Shown here one piece after another: positions 18,892-27,739 of a stretch of 38,486 bases of DNA (position 1 is the first letter of the stretch; each line of letters begins with the position of its first letter). The DNA is taken from contig JAAUQL010000054.1 in NCBI GenBank assembly GCA_012033595.1, positions 1 through 38,486 of the forward strand, written 5' to 3'. The translations under genes and the position numbers were made by a program. The notes beneath the pieces were generated by a model. The model worked only from the letters and a program-made list of their open reading frames with translations, did no database searches and was not told the DNA's origin. The stretch comes from Cyclobacteriaceae bacterium. GTDB taxonomy: Bacteria > Bacteroidota > Bacteroidia > Cytophagales > Cyclobacteriaceae.

Positions 18892-19068
18892 TTATTCGCT
18901 TACAGATACTAAATGACTTACTTTCTTTACCATACCCAATATTTGCGGGGTGGCTTCCACTTCTACAGTTCTATTTACCTTTCCTAAACCCAAAGCTTGA
19001 ATGGTAAGCTGCTGATCCTTAGGTCTTTTTAACATTCCCCTTGTTTGAGTGATTTTAATTTTCGCCAT
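18892..19068 (-). CDS. rpmD: 50S ribosomal protein L30
   Basis: The gap between rpsE and rplO encodes a 58-residue protein on the minus strand, beginning MAKIKITQTRGMLKRPKDQQ, containing IQALGLGKVNRTVEV and ending KKVSHLVSVSE. This is a complete bacterial L30 with the expected L-x-x-LGLGK-x-N motif. Start 19068 and stop 18892-18894 fit the tight spacing (4 bases to each neighbour). Confidence 0.96.
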   Translation of the reverse strand: MAKIKITQTRGMLKRPKDQQLTIQALGLGKVNRTVEVEATPQILGMVKKVSHLVSVSE

Positions 19069-19072
19069 TGCT

Positions 19073-19591
19073 CTAACCGTTAAAAACTTTTGACAACTCT
19101 ACTCCCCTGCCTTGAGATATCGTAAACGCATCCCTCAACTTAGCCAGGGCATCAAATGAAGCTTTGACAACATTGTGTGGGTTTGATGATCCTTTTGATT
19201 TGGCCAATACATCCTTTACTCCGGCACTTTCCAAAACAGCCCTCATCGCACCACCTGCAATTACCCCTGTACCAGGTGAAGCGGGTTTCATCAAAACCAA
19301 TCCTCCACCAAATTTGCCGATTACTTCGTGCGGAAGTGTTCCTTTACGCACCGGAACCTTTACCAAATTCTTTTTGGCATCATCAATTCCTTTGGTAATT
19401 GCATCGGTTACTTCATTGGCTTTGCCCAATCCGTATCCTACTACACCGTTACCATTTCCTACAACTACGATTGCGGAAAAACTAAACCTGCGGCCACCTT
19501 TTACGACTTTTGCAACCCTCTTGATAGCTACGACCTTTTCTTTAAGTTCGATTTCGCTGGCCTTTATTGATCTGATACTTTTCTGTGACAT
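19073..19591 (-). CDS. rpsE: 30S ribosomal protein S5
   Basis: This 172-residue protein at the messenger entry site takes part in decoding fidelity. The N-terminal double-stranded-RNA-binding domain reads [20 protein letters not shown], with [20 protein letters not shown] following. The C-terminal domain has [20 protein letters not shown] and [20 protein letters not shown]. It lies 5 bases after rplR. Confidence 0.98.
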   Translation of the reverse strand: MSQKSIRSIKASEIELKEKVVAIKRVAKVVKGGRRFSFSAIVVVGNGNGVVGYGLGKANEVTDAITKGIDDAKKNLVKVPVRKGTLPHEVIGKFGGGLVLMKPASPGTGVIAGGAMRAVLESAGVKDVLAKSKGSSNPHNVVKASFDALAKLRDAFTISQGRGVELSKVFNG

Positions 19592-19596
19592 AGTTG

Positions 19597-19947
19597 TTAG
19601 AATTTTAAACCACCTTCTCTGGCTCCTTCGGCAAAGGCTTTCAATTTGCCATGATAAATGTATCCATTCCTATCGAACACTACATTGGTTATACCATTGG
19701 CCATAGCCTTTTCCGCTAATTTTTTACCGACCTCCTTCGAGTTTTCTATATTTACCGTCTTAGCCGCACCCAACTCTTTAGAACTAGATGAAGACAACGT
19801 TTGTCCATTGATATCATCTATAAGTTGTGCATAAAGCGCAGTATTACTCTTAAAAACAGAGAGGCGCGGTTTTTCTGCAGTACCACTTATTTTATTCCTG
19901 ATACCTCTCTTTATTCTCAATCTTCTTGAAGACTTATCTATTGCCAT
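19597..19947 (-). CDS. rplR: 50S ribosomal protein L18
   Basis: This 116-residue 5S-rRNA-binding protein has the basic start [40 protein letters not shown] and the end [20 protein letters not shown] with AREGGLKF. It is 8 bases after rplF. Confidence 0.98.
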   Translation of the reverse strand: MAIDKSSRRLRIKRGIRNKISGTAEKPRLSVFKSNTALYAQLIDDINGQTLSSSSSKELGAAKTVNIENSKEVGKKLAEKAMANGITNVVFDRNGYIYHGKLKAFAEGAREGGLKF

Positions 19948-19955
19948 CTTTTTAT

Positions 19956-20513
19956 CTATTTAGCAGCGGTTTTACCAGCTTTTCTTCTGATGCTTTCACC
20001 AACAAACCTGACACCTTTGCCTTTGTATGGTTCTACTTTTCTTAGTGATCTGATTTTGGCCGCAATTTGTCCTATCAGTTGCTTATCAATGCCTTCCAGG
20101 GTGACGACAGGGTTTTTTCCTTTTAAGGTCTCTGCCGAAAACGACAATTCACTTGGCACTTCAAATAGTATACTGTGCGAATGACCCAGGCTCAATTCGA
20201 GCAATCTGTCTTGTGCAACACTTGCTTTATATCCCACGCCGACTAATTCCAGCTCCTTCTTGAAACCGACACTTACTCCTTCTATCATATTGGCAATAAG
20301 CGACCTGTAAAGTCCATGCATGGCTTTGTGTCTCTTTTGCTCTGTGGGTCGAGCTACATTCACCACTCCTTCGCCCACTTTAATGCTAATATCCGGATCA
20401 ACTTGTTGCGTCAGGCTACCTTTTGGCCCTTTTACCGTAACCACATTGCTCGGACTGACCGTTATCGTAACTCCAGAACCAAAATTGATTGCCTTATTTC
20501 CTATTCGCGACAT
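19956..20513 (-). CDS. rplF: 50S ribosomal protein L6
   Basis: This 185-residue protein near the factor-binding site has two similar alpha/beta domains. The start is MSRIGNKAINFGSGVTITVS. The first domain includes VTVKGPKGSLTQ, and the second ends GKGVRFVGESIRRKAGKTAAK, with RSLRKVEPYKGKG just before. It follows rpsH by 12 bases. Confidence 0.98.
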   Translation of the reverse strand: MSRIGNKAINFGSGVTITVSPSNVVTVKGPKGSLTQQVDPDISIKVGEGVVNVARPTEQKRHKAMHGLYRSLIANMIEGVSVGFKKELELVGVGYKASVAQDRLLELSLGHSHSILFEVPSELSFSAETLKGKNPVVTLEGIDKQLIGQIAAKIRSLRKVEPYKGKGVRFVGESIRRKAGKTAAK

Positions 20514-20525
20514 TTTCTTTACTAA

Positions 20526-20918
20526 TTAATAAACGTAACATAAGACCTCCCCACCGATATGTTCTTCGCGGGCCTTTTTAGAGGTCATTACACCTTTTGA
20601 GGTAGATAAAATTGCGATACCTAAACCATTGAGTACACGAGGTAGTTCCTCAGTGTGCGCATACTTTCTCAGACCTGGCTTGCTTATTCTTTGAATATGC
20701 TGAATGGCCGACTGCTTAGTCTCAGGATTGTATTTTAAAGCAATTTTTATATTGCCTTGTGGCCCTGTCTCTTCAAACTTGTAGTTTTGAATATAGCCCT
20801 GGTCATGCAATACCTTGGTAATTTCCTTCTTCAGATTCGAAGCTGGAATGTTTACTACCCGGTGATTAGCCTTGATAGCATTTCTTATAATTGTTAGATA
20901 ATCAGCAACTGGATCCAT
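20526..20918 (-). CDS. rpsH: 30S ribosomal protein S8
   Basis: This 130-residue 16S rRNA-binding protein starts MDPVADYLTIIRNAIKANHR and ends with the S8 signature ISTSKGVMTSKKAREEHIGG followed by EVLCYVY. In E. coli S8 represses the spc operon. Here a 78-base gap with a promoter-like element precedes the gene, whereas nearly all other gaps in the block are under 30 bases. Confidence 0.97.
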   Translation of the reverse strand: MDPVADYLTIIRNAIKANHRVVNIPASNLKKEITKVLHDQGYIQNYKFEETGPQGNIKIALKYNPETKQSAIQHIQRISKPGLRKYAHTEELPRVLNGLGIAILSTSKGVMTSKKAREEHIGGEVLCYVY

Positions 20919-20959
20919 CTATATTTTGATTAATTTATTACACTTGTTCAAATGGCCTG

Positions 20960-20967
20960 CAAATGTA
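20960..20967 (-). promoter_or_regulatory. Probable internal promoter before rpsH
   Basis: The minus strand reads TACATTTGCA here, matching TAnnTTTG and the TTTGCA form seen before rplC and rpsL. The nearest upstream TTG (plus-strand CAA at 20994-20996) is 26 bases away, longer than usual. The element lies in the only sizeable gap of the spc region (20919-20996), about 42 bases before the rpsH start. Confidence 0.5.
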
Positions 20968-20996
20968 CGATTTTAAATTGAAAAATGAAATTCCAA

Positions 20997-21266
20997 TTAC
21001 CAACTCGCCTTTTTAATTCCAGGTATTTTGCCATCGTTGGCCATTTCCCTAAAGGTAACTCTGGAAATACCAAATCTGCGCATATACCCTTTTGGCCTGC
21101 CGGTCAACTTACACCTGTTGTGCAACCTTACAGGTGATGCATTTTTTGGCAATTTGTCCAGACCTTCATAGTCGCCAGCTGCTTTGAGGGCAGCTCTTTT
21201 GGCGGCATATTTGGCCACTGTTCGTTCTCTTTTTAATTCTCTGGCTTTTAATGATTCCCTTGCCAT
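20997..21266 (-). CDS. rpsN: 30S ribosomal protein S14, zinc-free form
   Basis: This 89-residue long-type S14 begins [20 protein letters not shown] and ends with [20 protein letters not shown] then [18 protein letters not shown]. The CxxC-x-CxxC zinc motif of short S14 is absent, so it does not need zinc. It starts 5 bases after the true end of rplE. Confidence 0.97.
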   Translation of the reverse strand: MARESLKARELKRERTVAKYAAKRAALKAAGDYEGLDKLPKNASPVRLHNRCKLTGRPKGYMRRFGISRVTFREMANDGKIPGIKKASW

Positions 21267-21271
21267 ATATC

Positions 21272-21825
21272 TTAATTTTTACTATTTGCAAATGGAAGAC
21301 CGAAAGCTTTCAGCAATTCGTAACTTTCTTCATCGGTCTGGGCATTGGTGACAAAAGTGATGTTCATGCCTGAAATTCGGCTTACTTTGTCTATGCTGAT
21401 CTCCGGAAAATAATCTGCTCTTTGACGCCAAGTGTATAATTACCCCGACCATCAAAACCCTTTTCGCTTATGCCTTTAAAGTCCCTTACGCGAGGCAATG
21501 CTACATTCATTAGTCTGTCGATAAATTCGTACATACGGTCTCCTCGAAGGGTAACTCGAGCACCGATGGCCATTCCCTCTCTCAATTTGAAATTGGATAT
21601 GGAATTTTTGGCAATGGTCTGCACTGCCTTCTGACCACTAATGGTTGTCAATTCTTCTACGCCAGTATCTACAGCTTTTTTGTCAGCCACACCGGCACCT
21701 ATACCTTTATTGATAGAGATCTTCAATACTTTAGGAACCTGCATTACAGATTTGTACTGAAATTTTTCCTTTAAGGCTGGAACAATCTCCTTCTGGTATT
21801 TATCTTTTAACCTTGGATTAGCCAT
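21272..21825 (-). CDS. rplE: 50S ribosomal protein L5, interrupted by a one-base frameshift
   Basis: This 5S-rRNA-binding protein begins [20 protein letters not shown] and continues normally to [13 protein letters not shown]. There the frame hits an early stop after RRSA at residue 144. In the neighbouring frame the proper C-terminus continues: [20 protein letters not shown], then [20 protein letters not shown] and a stop at 21272. Adding one base next to the GG at 21405-21406 restores an L5 of about 184 residues, the normal length. The gene overlaps rplX by 8 bases (shared ATGGCTAA), a typical coupled arrangement. A missing base in the read data is the simplest explanation, as L5 is essential. 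Confidence 0.95.
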
Positions 21826-22165
21826 GTTTAATTAATTCTCCGGTTTTCTTAGAAAATCTTTGCAATTTACCATCGTCATTACGCTTCCTACCTGTTTTGG
21901 TAGCCTCTCCGCTAGCAGGGTCTATCAACATGATATTACTGATATGGATAGGTGCTTCGGTTTTTTCAATTCCTCCTTCAGGATGGTTGGCAGAAGGTTT
22001 CACATGCTTGGTCATCATGTTTACCTTTTCGACGATAGCACGGTTCTTCTCTTTAATAAGCTCCAGAACCTTTCCTTTCTTTCCTTTATCATTTCCAGCA
22101 ATTACTACTACTGTATCGCCTTTTCTGATATGGAGCTTTACTCCACTTTTCACTTGCTTTTTCAT
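21818..22165 (-). CDS. rplX: 50S ribosomal protein L24
   Basis: This 115-residue assembly-initiating protein of the large subunit has the KOW motif [20 protein letters not shown] and [20 protein letters not shown], a typical bacterial L24. Its stop overlaps the rplE start by 8 bases, and its start lies 1 base after rplN. Confidence 0.97.
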   Translation of the reverse strand: MKKQVKSGVKLHIRKGDTVVVIAGNDKGKKGKVLELIKEKNRAIVEKVNMMTKHVKPSANHPEGGIEKTEAPIHISNIMLIDPASGEATKTGRKRNDDGKLQRFSKKTGELIKHG

Positions 22166-22166
22166 A

Positions 22167-22535
22167 TTACAGTACCTCTGGTGCTAATGAAACAATCTTC
22201 ATGAATTGCTTATCCCTAAGCTCTCTTGCCACAGGTCCAAATATCCTTGTACCCCTTGGCTCATCATTAGGATTAAGCAACACAACGGCATTATCTTCGA
22301 AGCGGATATATGAACCATCTTTGCGTCGGACTTCTTTTTTTGTCCTGACAATTACTGCTCTGGAAACCGTACCTTTTTTCAATGAACTTGATGACAAGGC
22401 AGATTTAACAGTAACAATTATTTTATCGCCAACCGAAGCATATCTTCTATTTGTACCGCCTAATACTCGTATGCATAAAACCTCTTTCGCGCCGCTATTG
22501 TCGGCAACATTGAGACGTGACTCTTGTTGAATCAT
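22167..22535 (-). CDS. rplN: 50S ribosomal protein L14
   Basis: This 122-residue protein begins [20 protein letters not shown] and ends [19 protein letters not shown], with the L14 signature [20 protein letters not shown] in the middle. It lies at the subunit interface. It is 1 base from both neighbours' coding ends. Confidence 0.98.
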   Translation of the reverse strand: MIQQESRLNVADNSGAKEVLCIRVLGGTNRRYASVGDKIIVTVKSALSSSSLKKGTVSRAVIVRTKKEVRRKDGSYIRFEDNAVVLLNPNDEPRGTRIFGPVARELRDKQFMKIVSLAPEVL

Positions 22536-22536
22536 T

Positions 22537-22794
22537 TTATTTAGCTTTTTCTATAATTTCAACTAATCTCCAACACTTATTTTTACTAAGGGGCCTGGTT
22601 TCCATAATCCTGACTGTATCGCCTACGCCACATTCGTTCTTCTCGTCATGAGCCATAAATTTGGTGGATTTTCCAATGAATTTTCCATACATCGGGTGCT
22701 TCACTTTTCTTTGCACTTCAACAGTGATGGATTTATCCATGCTATTGCTTTTTACAGTACCGATCCTTTCTTTTCTAAGATTCCTGGTCTCCAT
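22537..22794 (-). CDS. rpsQ: 30S ribosomal protein S17
   Basis: This 85-residue OB-fold protein starts [20 protein letters not shown] and contains [20 protein letters not shown] and [20 protein letters not shown]. It binds 16S rRNA in early assembly. Confidence 0.98.
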   Translation of the reverse strand: METRNLRKERIGTVKSNSMDKSITVEVQRKVKHPMYGKFIGKSTKFMAHDEKNECGVGDTVRIMETRPLSKNKCWRLVEIIEKAK

Positions 22795-22796
22795 AA

Positions 22797-22997
22797 TTAT
22801 TTCGCGTCAACGGTTTCCTTACTATTCAACAATGTCAGAATCCTGGCAATAGTCTTTCTGGTCTCTTTGATCTTCATCGGATTCTCTATTGGGGATATGG
22901 CATGGGCAAATTTTTGCTTTTGATATATTTCCCTTTCGCTTAACAGTCTCTGCTGAAGCTCCTCTACTGACAAGGTATTTAATTCTGAATTTTTCAT
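22797..22997 (-). CDS. rpmC: 50S ribosomal protein L29
   Basis: This 66-residue two-helix protein ([20 protein letters not shown], then [20 protein letters not shown]) sits beside the exit tunnel. It lies between rplP and rpsQ with gaps of 1 and 2 bases. Confidence 0.96.
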   Translation of the reverse strand: MKNSELNTLSVEELQQRLLSEREIYQKQKFAHAISPIENPMKIKETRKTIARILTLLNSKETVDAK

Positions 22998-22998
22998 C

Positions 22999-23418
22999 TT
23001 ACTCGGTGTAATCTCTTCTTACTACAAATTGAGTCTTGATCGGTAATTTTTGTGCTGCAAGTCTCAAGGAATCCTGCGCCAACTTCATAGATGTACCGCT
23101 TGACTCGAACATGATGGTGCCTGGTTTTACAACCGCTACCCAATACTCAGGAGCACCTTTTCCTTTACCCATCCTAACCTCTGCTGGTTTTTTGGTAATT
23201 GGCTTATCCGGAAAAATCCTGATCCACACCTGGCCTTCTCTTTTCATAGCCCTGGTTACGGCAACACGAGCTGCTTCTATCTGCCTGCTGGTAATCCAGC
23301 CCGGCTCCAAGGCTTTTAATCCAAAAGATCCAAAGGAAATGGTATGACCGCGCTGGGCTATCCCTTTAACACGACCTTTTTGCATTTTCCTAAATTTTGT
23401 TCTTTTAGGCTGTAACAT
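22999..23418 (-). CDS. rplP: 50S ribosomal protein L16
   Basis: This 139-residue protein near the A-site tRNA elbow starts [20 protein letters not shown] and contains [20 protein letters not shown] and [20 protein letters not shown]. The arginine-rich loop expected of L16 is present. Confidence 0.98.
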   Translation of the reverse strand: MLQPKRTKFRKMQKGRVKGIAQRGHTISFGSFGLKALEPGWITSRQIEAARVAVTRAMKREGQVWIRIFPDKPITKKPAEVRMGKGKGAPEYWVAVVKPGTIMFESSGTSMKLAQDSLRLAAQKLPIKTQFVVRRDYTE

Positions 23419-23439
23419 CTTTATCTAAATTTACTTAGT

Positions 23440-24177
23440 TTAACTCCTTCTTTTCCTTTTTGGAAGCTCGTTCCTTTTTCGGCTATTGCCCTGGTTGGCC
23501 TGGTTTCTTGCCGGCTGCTCAGGTACGCCAATATTTGGTGACAAATCTCTCTTGCCGTAGATTTCGCCTTTGAATATCCACACCTTAATCCCAATTTTTC
23601 CATACACGGTTTCAGCTTCCGAAACAGCATAGTCGATATCGGCTCTTAGGGTATGAAGTGGTATTCTACCGTCCTTGTATTGCTCAGTCCTGGCCATTTC
23701 AGCGCCACCTAACCTGCCCGATGCTTTGATTTTGATACCTTGAGCACCCACCCTCATGGCTGAAGCAATGGCTTGTTTCATTGCCCTTCTGTATGAAATT
23801 CTGGCTTTGAGCTGTTGTGCTATTGATTCTCCAACCAATTTAGCGTCCAATTCCGGCCTTTTGATTTCAAAAATATTTATCTGAACATCTTTACCGGTAA
23901 TCTTCTTTAATTCCTCCTTGATCTTATCGACTTCGGAGCCTCCTTTACCAATGACTACACCCGGACGAGCTGTATGAATAGTAAGCGTAATGCGTTTCAG
24001 TGTCCTTTCAATGATGATTTTTGAAATTCCACCTTTTGGGATTCTTGCAAGTACATAATTCCTGATCTTCTGATCTTCGATCAATTTCTCAGAGAAATTT
24101 TGCCCACCGTACCAGTTGGAATCCCAACCTTTTACGATTCCCAATCTAAAACCTGTTGGATTTACTTTCTGTCCCAT
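23440..24177 (-). CDS. rpsC: 30S ribosomal protein S3
   Basis: This 245-residue messenger-entry-site protein begins [20 protein letters not shown]. It has the KH domain around [20 protein letters not shown] and the C-terminal domain with [20 protein letters not shown] and [20 protein letters not shown]. The last ~30 residues form a basic, Gln/Asn-rich tail. It starts 2 bases after rplV. Confidence 0.98.
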   Translation of the reverse strand: MGQKVNPTGFRLGIVKGWDSNWYGGQNFSEKLIEDQKIRNYVLARIPKGGISKIIIERTLKRITLTIHTARPGVVIGKGGSEVDKIKEELKKITGKDVQINIFEIKRPELDAKLVGESIAQQLKARISYRRAMKQAIASAMRVGAQGIKIKASGRLGGAEMARTEQYKDGRIPLHTLRADIDYAVSEAETVYGKIGIKVWIFKGEIYGKRDLSPNIGVPEQPARNQANQGNSRKRNELPKRKRRS

Positions 24178-24179
24178 TT

Positions 24180-24572
24180 TTACTCTTTAGTGTCGTTTGC
24201 GCTACTGTTTACTGCTTCTGCTTGTTGAGGATTTGAGCTATCTATGATCAGGGTTACATGATTAGATCTCTTCCTGATTCGATGTGCTCTTCCCTGAGGA
24301 GCCGGTCTGAATCTTTTAAGGATTTTACCACCATCAACAGTGATTGATTTTATAAACAAATCTGCATCTTCAAGCCGCGCATCCTCATTGACTATTTGCC
24401 AGTTTGAAATGGCTGAAAGTAGAAGTTTTTCCAATCTGGCTGCCCCTTCTTTAGGCTCATATTTCAACAAGCTCAAGGCTTTGTTTACTTTTTTTCCTCT
24501 TATCAGGTCAGCAACCATCCTCATTTTACGAGGCGAAGTCGGCACATTTTTTAATTTTGATATAGCTTCCAT
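24180..24572 (-). CDS. rplV: 50S ribosomal protein L22
   Basis: This 130-residue protein lines the exit tunnel. It contains [20 protein letters not shown], the extended loop region with [20 protein letters not shown], and a short Ala/Asn/Ser-rich end. Its start lies 5 bases after the corrected stop of rpsS. Confidence 0.98.
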   Translation of the reverse strand: MEAISKLKNVPTSPRKMRMVADLIRGKKVNKALSLLKYEPKEGAARLEKLLLSAISNWQIVNEDARLEDADLFIKSITVDGGKILKRFRPAPQGRAHRIRKRSNHVTLIIDSSNPQQAEAVNSSANDTKE

Positions 24573-24577
24573 GCTTA

Positions 24578-24855
24578 CTATTTTTTGCCCTTATCTTTTT
24601 GGATATATGCCCCCTGAAATTCCTGGTTGGCGCAAACTCTCCAAATTTATGACCTACCATATTTTCAGTGACATATACCGGGATAAATTTGTTGCCATTG
24701 TGCACTGCAAAAGTGTGGCCTACAAAATCCGGTGAGATCATCGATCTTCTTGACCAAGTCTTGATAACTGACTTTTTACCTGAATCATTCATGACCTGAA
24801 CCTTGTTGTCAAGTCTATAGTCGATATATGGTCCTTTTTTGAGTGATCGTCCCAT
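24578..24855 (-). CDS. rpsS: 30S ribosomal protein S19, probable one-base frameshift near the end
   Basis: This head protein begins [20 protein letters not shown] and contains [20 protein letters not shown] and [20 protein letters not shown]. After this point the frame as read continues about 25 odd residues into rplV, giving 109 residues. One extra base in the run of five T (plus strand) at 24596-24600 restores the family ending SKKDKGKK and a TAG at 24578-24580. That gives 92 residues, the normal length, and removes the overlap with rplV. I take the corrected form as the real gene. Confidence 0.92.
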
Positions 24856-24860
24856 AATGC

Positions 24861-25679
24861 TTATTTCTTACCTATGATTAACCTGTTAGAATATTTCTTC
24901 TTATCCCTGGTTTTGTAGCCTTTGGCGTACAATCCAGTTCTAGATCGTGGATGACCACCTGATGCTCTACCTTCTCCACCGCCCATTGGGTGATCGACAG
25001 GGTTCATTACCACACCACGTACTCTAGGTCGCCTACCCAACCATCTTTTTCTACCAGCCTTTCCGAGCCTCACATTCATATGATCGCTATTGCCCACAGA
25101 GCCGATAGTGGCAAAACACTTCGCCAACACCATTCTCATTTCTCCTGAAGGGCTCTTGATGGTAGCATATTTTCCTTCACGAGCCAGTAGTTGAGCATAT
25201 GATCCGGCACTTCGGGCTATGGAAGCTCCTGCTCCTGGACGCAACTCAATATTGTGGATAATCGTGCCCAATGGAATCTTGGCCAGCGAAAGGCAATTGC
25301 CTACGTCTGGAGTGACATCCTCGCCGGAAACGATTTCTGTTCCTACTTTCAATCCCTCTGGTGCCAGTATATAAGATTTGGCGCCGTCTTTATAATAAAG
25401 CAATGCAATGCGTGCAGATCTGTTAGGATCATATTCAATTGCTTTGACCAATGCAGGAACTCCGTGTTTGTCCCTTTTGAAGTCTATTACCCTCAATTTT
25501 TTCTTATGACCACCACCAAGGTATCTCATGGTCATCTTTCCGTCATTGTTTCTACCCCCTGATCTTTTTTGAGGTTTGAGCAACGACTTCTCGGGAGAAC
25601 TCTTTGTTATCTCTTCAAAAACAGGGGCCGTTCTGAACCTCTGCCCTGGTGTTATCGGTCTAAGTTTTCTAACAGCCAT
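24861..25679 (-). CDS. rplB: 50S ribosomal protein L2
   Basis: This 272-residue protein near the peptidyl-transferase centre starts [20 protein letters not shown]. It has the RNA-binding domain with [14 protein letters not shown] and the C-terminal signature [20 protein letters not shown], including the conserved His of the active-centre region. It lies between rplW and rpsS. Confidence 0.98.
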   Translation of the reverse strand: MAVRKLRPITPGQRFRTAPVFEEITKSSPEKSLLKPQKRSGGRNNDGKMTMRYLGGGHKKKLRVIDFKRDKHGVPALVKAIEYDPNRSARIALLYYKDGAKSYILAPEGLKVGTEIVSGEDVTPDVGNCLSLAKIPLGTIIHNIELRPGAGASIARSAGSYAQLLAREGKYATIKSPSGEMRMVLAKCFATIGSVGNSDHMNVRLGKAGRKRWLGRRPRVRGVVMNPVDHPMGGGEGRASGGHPRSRTGLYAKGYKTRDKKKYSNRLIIGKK

Positions 25680-25690
25680 TTTATAATCAA

Positions 25691-25978
25691 TTATATATTA
25701 CCGTAAAAATCTATGACATCTCCTTCTGCAAGCGTCACTATTGCTTTCTTAAATGAAGCAGTCCTTCCTGATATCACCCGGGCCTTGGTAAATCTCGATT
25801 TATCCTTTCCCTGGTAGCGCATCGTAGCTACTTTATCTACAGTGACACCATACATTTTTTCCACGGCTCTCTTTATTTCTACTTTATTAGCAGTTTTCTC
25901 CACGACGAATCCGTACTTTCCTTTTTCATTAAGCTCAGAAACTTTTTCTGTAATTAATGGTTTCTTTAGTACTGTCAT
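25691..25978 (-). CDS. rplW: 50S ribosomal protein L23
   Basis: This 95-residue protein forms the docking site for trigger factor and SRP at the tunnel exit. It reads [40 protein letters not shown] and [10 protein letters not shown]. It lies 6 bases after rplD. Confidence 0.97.
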   Translation of the reverse strand: MTVLKKPLITEKVSELNEKGKYGFVVEKTANKVEIKRAVEKMYGVTVDKVATMRYQGKDKSRFTKARVISGRTASFKKAIVTLAEGDVIDFYGNI

Positions 25979-25984
25979 ATCTTG

Positions 25985-26611
25985 TTAATTCAAAATATTT
26001 TCAATTTTCACAATAGATCCTTCGCACAAGATCAATTTATCGGCATTAAGTACATCATAGGTATTGATGTCGGTAGCCAAAGCAATTTTCACCTTTGGGA
26101 TGTTTCTGCCAGATAAGATTATATTCTTATCCACTTCAGGAATAACCATAAGGGTCTTTTTACCATTCAGCGCCAGGCTTTTGATCATTTCCAGATATAC
26201 CTTAGTTTTTGGTGTATCTAGTTTAAAATCTTCAAGCACCACAATGTTCTCATCTTGTATTTTGTAGGCAAGGGCAGATTTACGCGCCAATACCTTTACT
26301 TTCTTATTCAATTTAAAACTATAGTCTCTTGGCTTGGGGCCAAAAACAGTTCCTCCTCCACGCAGCAAAGGTGATTTGACACTGCCCATTCGAGCTGTAC
26401 CTGTGCCCTTTTGCTTCTTCACTTTTCGTGTAGATCCACTTATCTCAGCACGCTCCTTCGATTTGTGCGTGCCTTGCCTTTGGTTGGCGAGATATTGCTT
26501 TACATCCAGGTAGATAGCATGATCATTTGGCTCTATTTTAAATACCTCATCATTAAGCGCTGCTTTTCTGCCGGTATCTTCACCTTTTATATTTAGAATT
26601 GCGATATCCAT
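25985..26611 (-). CDS. rplD: 50S ribosomal protein L4
   Basis: This 208-residue protein has the tunnel-lining loop with [20 protein letters not shown] and [20 protein letters not shown], then the globular part ending [20 protein letters not shown]-like sequence. In E. coli L4 represses the S10 operon. It starts 5 bases after rplC. Confidence 0.97.
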   Translation of the reverse strand: MDIAILNIKGEDTGRKAALNDEVFKIEPNDHAIYLDVKQYLANQRQGTHKSKERAEISGSTRKVKKQKGTGTARMGSVKSPLLRGGGTVFGPKPRDYSFKLNKKVKVLARKSALAYKIQDENIVVLEDFKLDTPKTKVYLEMIKSLALNGKKTLMVIPEVDKNIILSGRNIPKVKIALATDINTYDVLNADKLILCEGSIVKIENILN

Positions 26612-26616
26612 CTCAA

Positions 26617-27249
26617 TTATTTTTCTAATACAACATATGAATTCTTACTTCCCGGTACTGAGCCACTCAATAATATGAGGTTTTTTTCAGGAACAATCTT
26701 AATCACTTCGAGGTTGATCACCTTTACTCTATTGCCACCCATTCGACCTGCCATTTTCATTCCTTTGAATACCCTGGCAGGATAGGAACAAGCACCAATG
26801 GAACCAGGCGCTCTAAGTCTATTGTGCTGGCCATGGGTAGATTGCCCAACGCCTCCAAAATTATGTCTCTTTACAACTCCTTGAAAACCTTTACCTTTTG
26901 AGGTGCCAATGGCATCGAGAAACTCTCCTTCTGCAAAGACTTCACCAACAGAAATCACCTTACCAGTCTCAACAAGATGGTCAAATTCATCCCTGAAATT
27001 TCTAAATTCAACTACCTTTTTCTTTGGCGTTGTTTTAGCTTTGGAAAAATGACCCAAAAGGGCTTTGGAAGTGTTTTTTGGTTTACGCTCACCAAATGCC
27101 AATTGAACGGCTTTATAACCATCCGTCTCCACATTTTTTACTTGCGTTACTACGCAAGGACCAGCCTCTACTACTGTGCATGCGACGTTTCGTCCATCGG
27201 CACTGTAGATACTAGTCATCCCTATTTTCTTTCCTATTATACCAGACAT
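26617..27249 (-). CDS. rplC: 50S ribosomal protein L3
   Basis: This 210-residue early-assembly protein starts [20 protein letters not shown] and contains the L3 signature [20 protein letters not shown] followed by [20 protein letters not shown]. It is the first gene of the unit driven by the promoter at 27306-27336. Unlike in E. coli, rpsJ is not on the same side of that promoter. Confidence 0.98.
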   Translation of the reverse strand: MSGIIGKKIGMTSIYSADGRNVACTVVEAGPCVVTQVKNVETDGYKAVQLAFGERKPKNTSKALLGHFSKAKTTPKKKVVEFRNFRDEFDHLVETGKVISVGEVFAEGEFLDAIGTSKGKGFQGVVKRHNFGGVGQSTHGQHNRLRAPGSIGACSYPARVFKGMKMAGRMGGNRVKVINLEVIKIVPEKNLILLSGSVPGSKNSYVVLEK

Positions 27250-27305
27250 TTCTAAAAATGATATGCTTTTAATTTATTTTTCAAAGCCCTTTTTGTAAAG
27301 GATTG

Positions 27306-27336
27306 CAAAGGTAGTGAATCTACTACTGATTACAAA
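27306..27336 (-). promoter_or_regulatory. Promoter of the rplC ribosomal unit
   Basis: On the minus strand, TTTG (27336-27333), a 19-base spacer and TACCTTTG (27313-27306, then CA) match the Bacteroidota housekeeping promoter exactly. It lies between the rpsJ terminator and rplC; transcription should start near 27301, giving a leader of about 50 bases. Confidence 0.82.
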
Positions 27337-27371
27337 ATCAGAATTGAAATTAACCCTAAGCTTTTTGCAAA

Positions 27372-27403
27372 AAAAAGAACCAATAACCATATTGGTTCTT
27401 TTT
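27372..27403 (-). terminator. Terminator after rpsJ
   Basis: A 14-base stem (27372-27385 against 27390-27403) with the 4-base loop ACCA has A and T runs at its ends. It lies 20 bases after the rpsJ stop on the minus strand and separates the rpsL-rpsG-fusA-rpsJ unit from rplC. Confidence 0.88.
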
Positions 27404-27423
27404 CTGGCTGTAAAAGCTATTTC

Positions 27424-27729
27424 TTAAACTTTTATCTCTACGTCTACGCCACTAGGAAGCTCCAGCTTCATGAGGGCATCAACTGTTTTGGTGCTGTTGG
27501 AATAGATATCCACCAACCTTTTGTAGGTAAACAATTGAAATTGCTCGCGCGATTTTTTGTTTACGTGAGGAGACCTAAGCACGGTAAAAACTTCCTTTTT
27601 TGTTGGCAAAGGAATTGGCCCACTAACTACAGCACCTGTTGTTTTTACTGCACGCACGATTTTTTCAGATGACTTGTCAACTAAATTGTAATCGTATGAC
27701 TTTAATTTTATTCTTATTTTCTGGGTCAT
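27424..27729 (-). CDS. rpsJ: 30S ribosomal protein S10
   Basis: This 101-residue protein of the 30S head (NusE in antitermination complexes) reads [40 protein letters not shown] and [20 protein letters not shown]. It is the last gene of the str unit, 10 bases after fusA, and is cut off from rplC by a terminator. Confidence 0.98.
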   Translation of the reverse strand: MTQKIRIKLKSYDYNLVDKSSEKIVRAVKTTGAVVSGPIPLPTKKEVFTVLRSPHVNKKSREQFQLFTYKRLVDIYSNSTKTVDALMKLELPSGVDVEIKV

Positions 27730-27739
27730 TTCCTTATGA

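Noticed and set aside
24526-24577. Real 109-residue S19 overlapping rplV
   Set aside because: The tail does not resemble S19, while a one-base correction gives the expected ending and spacing.
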